Positions 57,778 to 64,000 of a stretch of 64,000 bases of DNA are shown one piece after another. The position numbers were made by a program, and so were the translations under genes. The first letter of the stretch is position 1, and every line of letters starts with the position of its first letter. Source of the DNA: Siderastrea siderea (taxonomy: Eukaryota; Cnidaria; Anthozoa; Scleractinia; Rhizangiidae); NCBI GenBank assembly GCA_964030785.1, contig OZ034971.1:43549304-43613303 (forward strand), in the 5' to 3' direction. The notes under the pieces were generated by a model. The model was not told where the DNA came from, did no database searches, and saw nothing but the letters and a program-made list of their open reading frames with translations.

Positions 57778-59445
57778 ACTTAAGTGGCAATGTCTGTAAG
57801 AGCGGTCCACTGCATTTCGGGTCAGAAAAAAGTTTTCCCTTAAACTTTGTCCAGGAAACCATCTTGGGTCACAAGTAAAGGAAACGAGTTTCGTTTTGGG
57901 AAATACGCTAAAATATTTTTTTTAGAGCCCACAACAGTAAGAGCGGCAAAAGGCGCAAATTAGCGCCTGGCTAGACACGAAAATTGTATAAGTTGGTGAC
58001 CTCACTACTCAAAAACCACAACACGCAGCAAAAAAAGTGTTATTATTTTTAAGTTAAGAGGTCCTTCAAGGGTGTAAAGCGTATGTTAAATTTAATTTGT
58101 GTTGAAGTGGAAGCTCGTGATAATTGATATATTAACACTCATGTGAGCGCTTTCTGAAAACTCGCAAAAGTACCCTGTCTTCGCCGGCCTTTATTTCCCG
58201 AGTCCAGACCGAGTCGCTCTAAATTCCTATCGAAATGCGTTAATGAGATGTCAGGGAGTACAGAAATATAAAAATACCTTGCGCTTTTTATCGTCCTTTA
58301 TCACAGTGACTTCGAACTTTTGGTGATTTTTGCGAATATGACACATGCATTATGCAAATTAGGTTGTTGAGCAAATTCGGATCGTGTGAACTGAATAGCT
58401 TCTAGATTTTAAGATTTCTCCATTTCAAGTCATAAATACAGAAAAGCATACACAAACAGAAGTTTTGAACTGTTCAAATTGATGAAATAAGCGAATTACT
58501 GAGTCCTGATGTTTGGTAAACCCGGAGAATTGCGTGACTCACATTATGCAAATTAGGTTGTCTGCTAAACTTGGTCCGTTCCGGTAACCGTTGCAAAAAA
58601 CCTTTTTAACTGTTTGGATCCCACTTTTGTTTTAATTGAATATTAAAGAAATGTTAAGACTACATGCACTGTAGGTAGAAAACGTTGACGATGAATTCAG
58701 CAAGTTACAGTACTGACTTCTATTCATGTGTCATTTGTATAACTCTGTTTGCAATGAAATGGACAGCTTGTTGGATAAAAAGGAATCTCTACCTTTTTGT
58801 AGTCGGGTTTTGATTTTTTATGTCTTCGATTTGCTATTTTGATCTTCCTTTTCCACAGCGCCTTCGAACTTTTGGTGCTTTTGTCCCAGGGGGAGGGACA
58901 CTTGACCAACTGAGGGTTTGAGGGCCTGACTGTGTAGGACAAAAAAAAGCCTTAAATTACCTACTCTGTTTAGGACAGCACGCTGTATTTAAGGTCCCTG
59001 TTTAGAGCAAATGATTATTATACCAACTCCCTTGTTTTACACAATTTTAAGTGTTTCAAAGACCAGCAAACGTCCCCGATCTAGGATACCTAAATACTGT
59101 GTAAGCCATATTTAACGACGACAGTCGGGTCTGACCATACCCTGTTTACGACAAGTTGAGACCCTATTTAGGACAGACTCGGTTACAATTTTGTACCCTG
59201 TTTAGGACAGAGAGGCCAAAAACCATGCCTTGTCCAGCGGCACGTCCCCGTATAGGCAATATGGGGGAGTAACCCCCGCCCTGGGCTTTTGTTCCGGGGC
59301 TTTTGTTAAGCGCTTTATTTTGTTTATGCAAACGCTTGAGACAAGCAAGGTTGTTTGCGTGTCAAAGACCGCGGATTATAAGCTGCCGATGTTTGGATGC
59401 TTTGGGGCAAAATGTGACGAAAATTATGCCAACTGGATTTTTTGC
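57778..59445 (+). repeat. Large inverted repeat 3, left arm (interrupted)
   Basis: Matches the reverse complement of 61,310-62,582 over 57,778-58,887 and 59,285-59,445, with a 397-bp insertion between. A short GGACTKG-rich stretch lies just outside (57,717-57,760). Open frames containing MFGCFGAKCDENYAN occur in both arms, simply mirrored. Confidence 0.85.
58888..59284. mobile_element. GTCCTAAACAGGG repeat element, copy 2 (397 bp)
   Basis: Inserted in the left arm of inverted repeat 3; the right arm near 61,470 has the empty site. An 11-bp direct repeat with one mismatch, GCTTTTGTCCC / GCTTTTGTTCC (58,877-58,887 and 59,285-59,295), flanks it. Interior words ACCCTGTTTAGGACAG recur. Class unknown. 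Confidence 0.75.
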
Positions 59446-59852
59446 CAAATAAGAGACGTGTAACTTTTTGGATCTCTCTTTCATCGATGTTTGGTTTGAA
59501 ACGGCTAAAGCCATGTGTTCATGGGATAGTCACCTGGTCACAGATGCCGTTTTTAAAACAGTGCTCTGGTTCCTTTTCTTCAGTTCAATCAAAAGAATTG
59601 GATATCATTGTATCAGTTTTGCTATAAAAAAGCTTCAACAGCGAAAACAAAAAAGCCTAATTCTGCATCATTCTGCATCGCGTGTTTTGATTTCATGTCC
59701 AAATTCAATTAAGACCTAGCTCTTAAAGAACTGGAGGCTTCTTGGAACCTTGCTGACTTCGAGTGGAAGCGCCTCACAGACGACGGTGAATCGCTTAACT
59801 TTCGAGCTACTTTCGCACTCTGGTGAAGGTGTCTTTTGATAAGCGATTTCGG

Positions 59853-60002
59853 AATTGTCTTAAGCCTCTCTATCAAAGCGAGGCTAGGTGCACACCTTTA
59901 ATATTTAAAAATATGGTCTTATTTACACGTGAATGAAAACTAATTTTCATATGAAAGGTTGTGCACATAGCCTCGCTTTGAAAGGGAGGCTTAAGGCAAT
60001 TG
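59853..60002. mobile_element. 150-bp palindromic MITE
   Basis: Ends AATTGTCTTAAGCCTCTCTA and complement with AAAGCGAGGCTA continuing; abuts the LINE fragment that follows. Confidence 0.7.
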
Positions 60003-60569
60003 TGGTCAACCTAAATGTGTTCTACAAGATTTACAACGTGTCTTGAACTGTTCAGCAAGACTCATTTATTCAACAAGTAAATTTGAACGTGTCACACCTT
60101 TGCTTTTAAATCTTCACTGGCTTCCTGTTGAACAAAGGATTATTTTCAAGATCGCTCTGGTTGTATTCAAAGCTCTTCATGACGCTGCTCCCAGTTACAT
60201 CACGGAACTTCTAAGGCCTTACAAGCCTAGCACGCAGGACACTGAGATCATCTAGTCATTATCTCCTTGATTTCCCAGATTTAATCTGAAAACGTATGGC
60301 GGTCGTTCCTTTACAGTTGCCGCTCCGACCATATAGAACAGCCTTCCCTAAGAAAATGTGTATCTCTTTCGACTTTTAAGTCTAAACTTAAGACTGTTTA
60401 AAGAAGCTTTTGGCTAGGAATTCTGATTTATTTATCGTTATGATCAATTTTAGTTCATTTTTATTTGTTGTTTTTTTAGATTATTTGTAGATTAACGTAA
60501 TGACAACTTTGTAAAGCACCATTGAACCATTGGGAAATGGCGCTATAGAAATTTATTATTATAATTATA

Positions 60570-60602
<33 letters not shown>

Positions 60603-60612
60603 GTTATTATTA
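60003..60612 (+). mobile_element. CR1/L2-like LINE 3' fragment
   Basis: Reads LNCSARLIYSTSKFERVTPL followed by LNLHWLPVEQRIIFKIALVV, a hallmark of the RT C-terminal region of CR1/L2-type LINEs, then degraded tail coding, GGCGCTATAGAAATTTATT and an (ATT)n tail (60,551-60,612). 5'-truncated and inactive. Confidence 0.85.
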
Positions 60613-61309
60613 GTTGGGAAATGGCCTATTTCACTTCTCGCTCACAGGTCTGATTAAATTCTCGACTTAAACAAAGAACTACCCCTAAGTTCCCCCTCCT
60701 TTGAACAGTTCACTTGAAGGATAATCATTTCTTTTGAATTATTAGACACGATCACGATCTCAGTTTAGCGATCATGTCGTGGGGCGGGGGGGGGGGGGAA
60801 GCCTAGCTACGACCTTTGTATTTCCGGGGCTTTTCCCGCCCATAGGGCTTCGCCGAGCGAAGAATGGTACTGGCGTTTGTACAAACCCTCTTCACTGGCT
60901 TGCTGTTGACGTGCCAAGGTGGAAAATTATCTGACAAGCATTTACTAATTTCAATGTTGGACGTTACTATTTAACTGGGAAACAATAGCTTCTAGTAATT
61001 TTTGGCCACCTCAGGCCTCAGCCTGAAAATATCATAAAAGCTTATAATTATAACAGCCTGCCTGAGCCTCATTGTTGTTAATTTTCCTGTGATTCTGATA
61101 TTGTATTCATTCTCTTATGTTTCTCATTATACATTAATTGCAATACTTGTGAATGCAATAAAACTGATTGAGAGAACAAAACGAACCAGAGCACTGTTAT
61201 ATATTATAAAAGGCCATCTAACCAACCCTGGAAAAGGAACCTACCAAGACGTAGCTTTAGCCGTTTCAAATCAAACAAAAACTTTCAAGTTTCTTATAAC
61301 CTGATGAAA
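60613..61309. other. Interior of inverted repeat 3
   Basis: No gene. A poly-G run near 60,782-60,798 may mark an assembly weak point. Confidence 0.4.
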
Positions 61310-62582
61310 CGTTTGGCAGAAAATTTAGTTTGCATAATTCTCGTCACATTTTGCCCCAAAGCATCCAAACATCGGCACTTTATAATTCGCGGTCTTTTTG
61401 TTGAGTTTGCTCCACTGACGCGAACAACCTAGTTTGTATAAACAAGATAAAGCGCTTGACAAAAGTCCCGGGACAAAAGCACCAAAATTTCGAAGGCGTT
61501 GTGGAAAAGGCAGATCAAAGAGCAAATTGTAGGAATAAAAAACCAAAACCCGACTCAGACAAAAAAGTAGGGATTCATTAATAGTTACAAGTTGTCCATT
61601 TCATTGCAGACAGAGTTATTCAAATGACACATGATGAATAGAAGTCAGTGCTTTACTAGCTGAATTCGTCGTCAACGTTTTCTGGCTACAGTGCATGTAG
61701 TCTCAACATTTCTTTAATATTCAATTAAAGCAGAAGTGGGATCCAAACAGTTAAAAAGGTTTTTTGCAACGGTTACCGGAACGGACCAAGTTTAGCAGAC
61801 AACCTAATTTGCATAATGTGAGTCACGCAATTCTCCGGATTAGCATCCAAAGATCAGGACTCAGTAATTCGCTTATTTCATCAATTTGAACAGTTCAAAA
61901 CTTCTATTTGTGTATGCTTTTCTGTATTTATGACTTGAAATGGAGAAATCTTAAAATCTAGAAGCTATTCAGTTCACACGATCCGAATTTGCTCAACAAC
62001 CTAATTTGCATAATGCATGTGTCATATTCGCAAAAATCACCAAAAGTTCGAAGTCACTGTGATAAAGGACGATAAAAAGCGCAAGGTATTTTTATATTTC
62101 TGTACTCCCTGACATCTCATTAACGCATTTCGATAGGAATTTAGAGCGACTCGGTCTGGACTCGGGAAATAAAGGCCGACGAAGACGGGGTACTTTTGCG
62201 AGTTTTCAGAAAGCGCTCAGATGAGTGTTAATATATCAATTATCACGAACGTCCACTTCAACACAAATTAAATTTAACATACGCTTTACACCCTTGAAGG
62301 ACCTCTTAACTTAAAAATAATAACACTTTTTTGCTGCGTGTTGTGATTTTGAGCAGTGAGGTCGCTAACTTATGCAATTTTCGCGTCTGGCCAGGTGCTA
62401 ATTTACGGCTTTTGCCGCTCCTACTGTTGTGGGCTGTAAAAAAACTATTTTAACGTATTTCCTAAAACGAAACTCGTTTCATTTACTTGTGACCCAAGAT
62501 GGTTTCCTGGGCAAAGTTTGAGGGAAAACTTTTTTCTGACCCGAAATGCAGTGGACCGCTCTTACAGACATTGCCACTTAAG
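61310..62582 (-). repeat. Large inverted repeat 3, right arm (uninterrupted)
   Basis: Reverse-complement partner of the left arm at 57,778-59,445. Scattered substitutions and small indels between the arms argue against an assembly copy. Confidence 0.85.
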
Positions 62583-62709
62583 AGCGACTTCCAGTAAAAA
62601 CCAAGCAAAATCTCAATTTCACAGCAGTAGTTGAAAAATAGATTTCTTTCGTATTTTGCACATAATTATGTATTGTTAAACCTAGAAACCTGATGTGGTT
62701 CGTTTTTCC

Positions 62710-63170
62710 CAGAAGCGCTTTATTTTCAAAAGAAACGAGGAAATCGATTCTCGGGTTCGAGAGGTCAAAATCACAGGAAATTCATCTTGAAAATCAGTAC
62801 TATAAACTTGCATTGCGCTGGTAAACTAAAGCTCAGAAACAAAAGATAGGCCCTTTCTATCGACAGAACAAGTCTTTTTCATTAACTAGACAGTTGTGAA
62901 ACAGCAGTAGCGAAATCTACTGAACACATACAATTCCAAACTAAAAGGCAGGTTTTGATGATCACGTAGAAACTGATTTGGAACCTAACTTCTGTGAAAT
63001 AATTTAACATGTGCCATAATTCTAAATGGTCTCAATCCTCATTCAATAAAAAGCAGAAACATTGAAATAAACCATACCTTGAAACTGGCTTGGGTTATCC
63101 ATGCTACTTTGTTTGGGACCACTTCGAACTCAGCAAAGTTTAAACAAATAGGGCTTAGTGAAGTTGAATT
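62710..63170 (+). repeat. Large inverted repeat 4, left arm
   Basis: Mirrors 63,537-64,000 (for example CAGAAGCGCTTTATTTTC here against the window's last bases). Spacer 63,171-63,536 holds no recognised gene. Confidence 0.85.
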
Positions 63171-63536
63171 TTGCCGTACACAAAAACCCGGGAAAATTTG
63201 CTTCTTTAACCAAACTGGCTCGCTCTACTTCATTCTTGTTAATTTCCAGTGTTAACATTCTTTTGCGTTCCAAAACGAGGAAGAAAGAGCCCGAACTGGG
63301 CGATTTTCACGCTTCCAAACTTCTGTTCCTTCGTGTGCAAATCTAGTTTGTACATTTTTTTGCATTGCGTTACCAAATACCGTGACTAAATTGTGTAACC
63401 AAATTTGGATATATGATGTCACAGGTGTAGCATGTTAGATGTCACGTTTTGTCGTGGTTTGCACAGAGAGCTCACAACGATAACACCAGCATCCTTCAAT
63501 TTTTTTTTCCTTCTACCTTTTTTGAGATCAACCGAG

Positions 63537-64000
63537 CATTTTAGTTTGAACTACATTAAGCCCCATTTGTTAAAATTCGCTGTGGCCCAAGTTTTGCCAC
63601 ATACAACAGCATGGATACCCCAAGCCAGTTTTAAGGTATAGTTTAGTTCAATGTTTTTACTGTCTATTGAACGAGGATTGAGCTCATTTGGGGTTATGGC
63701 ACATGTTAAATTATTTCACCGAAGTTAGGTTCCAAATCAGTTTCTACGTGAATATCAGAACCTGCATTCTAGTTTGGAATTGTTTGTGCTCATCAAATTT
63801 CGCTACTGCTGTTTGTAACTCTCTACATAATGAAAAAGACTTGTTCTGTTCACAAAAAGTGTTTATCTTTTTCTCTGCGCTTTAGTTTGCCAGCACGATG
63901 CAAGTTTATAGTACTGTTTTTCAAGATGAATTTCCTGTGATTTTGACCTCTCGAACCGAGAATCGATTTCCTCGTTTTTTTCGAAAATAAAGCGCTTCTG
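63537..64000 (-). repeat. Large inverted repeat 4, right arm (cut by window end)
   Basis: Partner of 62,710-63,170; similarity is still present at the last base, so the repeat probably continues beyond the window. Confidence 0.85.

Noticed and set aside
59230..61546. Conserved MFGCFGAKCDENYAN peptide on both strands
   Set aside because: Its repetition is explained by the inverted repeat arms; no longer coding frame is present.

Overview
The window looks like nuclear DNA of an anthozoan cnidarian, most likely a stony coral. This is inferred from AT-rich sequence, spliced genes with GT..AG introns, the gene families present, and very dense, mostly broken mobile DNA. No bacterial, organellar or viral gene was recognised. 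All exon models below were read by eye and are supported mainly by reading-phase closure and resemblance to known families.

Left end (1-7.5 kb): two tandem minus-strand universal stress protein (USP) genes. Copy A runs off the left edge. Copy B is complete in four exons (167 codons). They share exon sizes (79, 93 and 104 nt) and a conserved promoter block. A third, decayed copy (C) lies at 25.9-28.3 kb. It has lost a splice acceptor and is truncated, and it preserves the empty site of a MITE found in copy B. From 7.5 to 36 kb almost everything is repeat or transposon: a mariner/Tc1-like element, three copies of an element family with CAGGGCCGTAGCCAG ends and 5-bp target duplications, a TTAA-flanked element, L1-like and CR1/L2-like LINEs, a Penelope-like relic, a 1.8-kb palindrome, and a larger tail-to-tail inverted duplication at 13.2-19.7 kb.

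Centre and right: a three-exon gene for a perforin-2/MPEG1-like MACPF protein (36.95-41.14 kb, plus strand) has a TATA box and, upstream, a relic of a second copy's signal peptide. On the minus strand, 55.19-48.47 kb, lies a three-exon NLR-like gene. It joins a DZIP3-type HEPN-like domain, a coiled coil and transmembrane segment, a NACHT ATPase and a long ankyrin array. Its splice phases close exactly and it has no frameshift over 5.2 kb, but it carries three in-frame stops (TGA, TGA, TAA). So it is a young pseudogene, a truncated allele, or a sequence with errors or stop readthrough. The right end (56-64 kb) holds a 1.37-kb element with 9-bp target duplications and two more large inverted repeats, one cut by the window edge.

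The genes do not form an operon. The intact or near-intact ones (USP, MPEG1, HEPN-NACHT-ankyrin) are stress- or immunity-related. The strongest structural theme is large inverted repeats: four pairs with arms of about 0.5 to 1.3 kb, two of which carry an insertion in one arm that can be confirmed from the uninterrupted sister arm.
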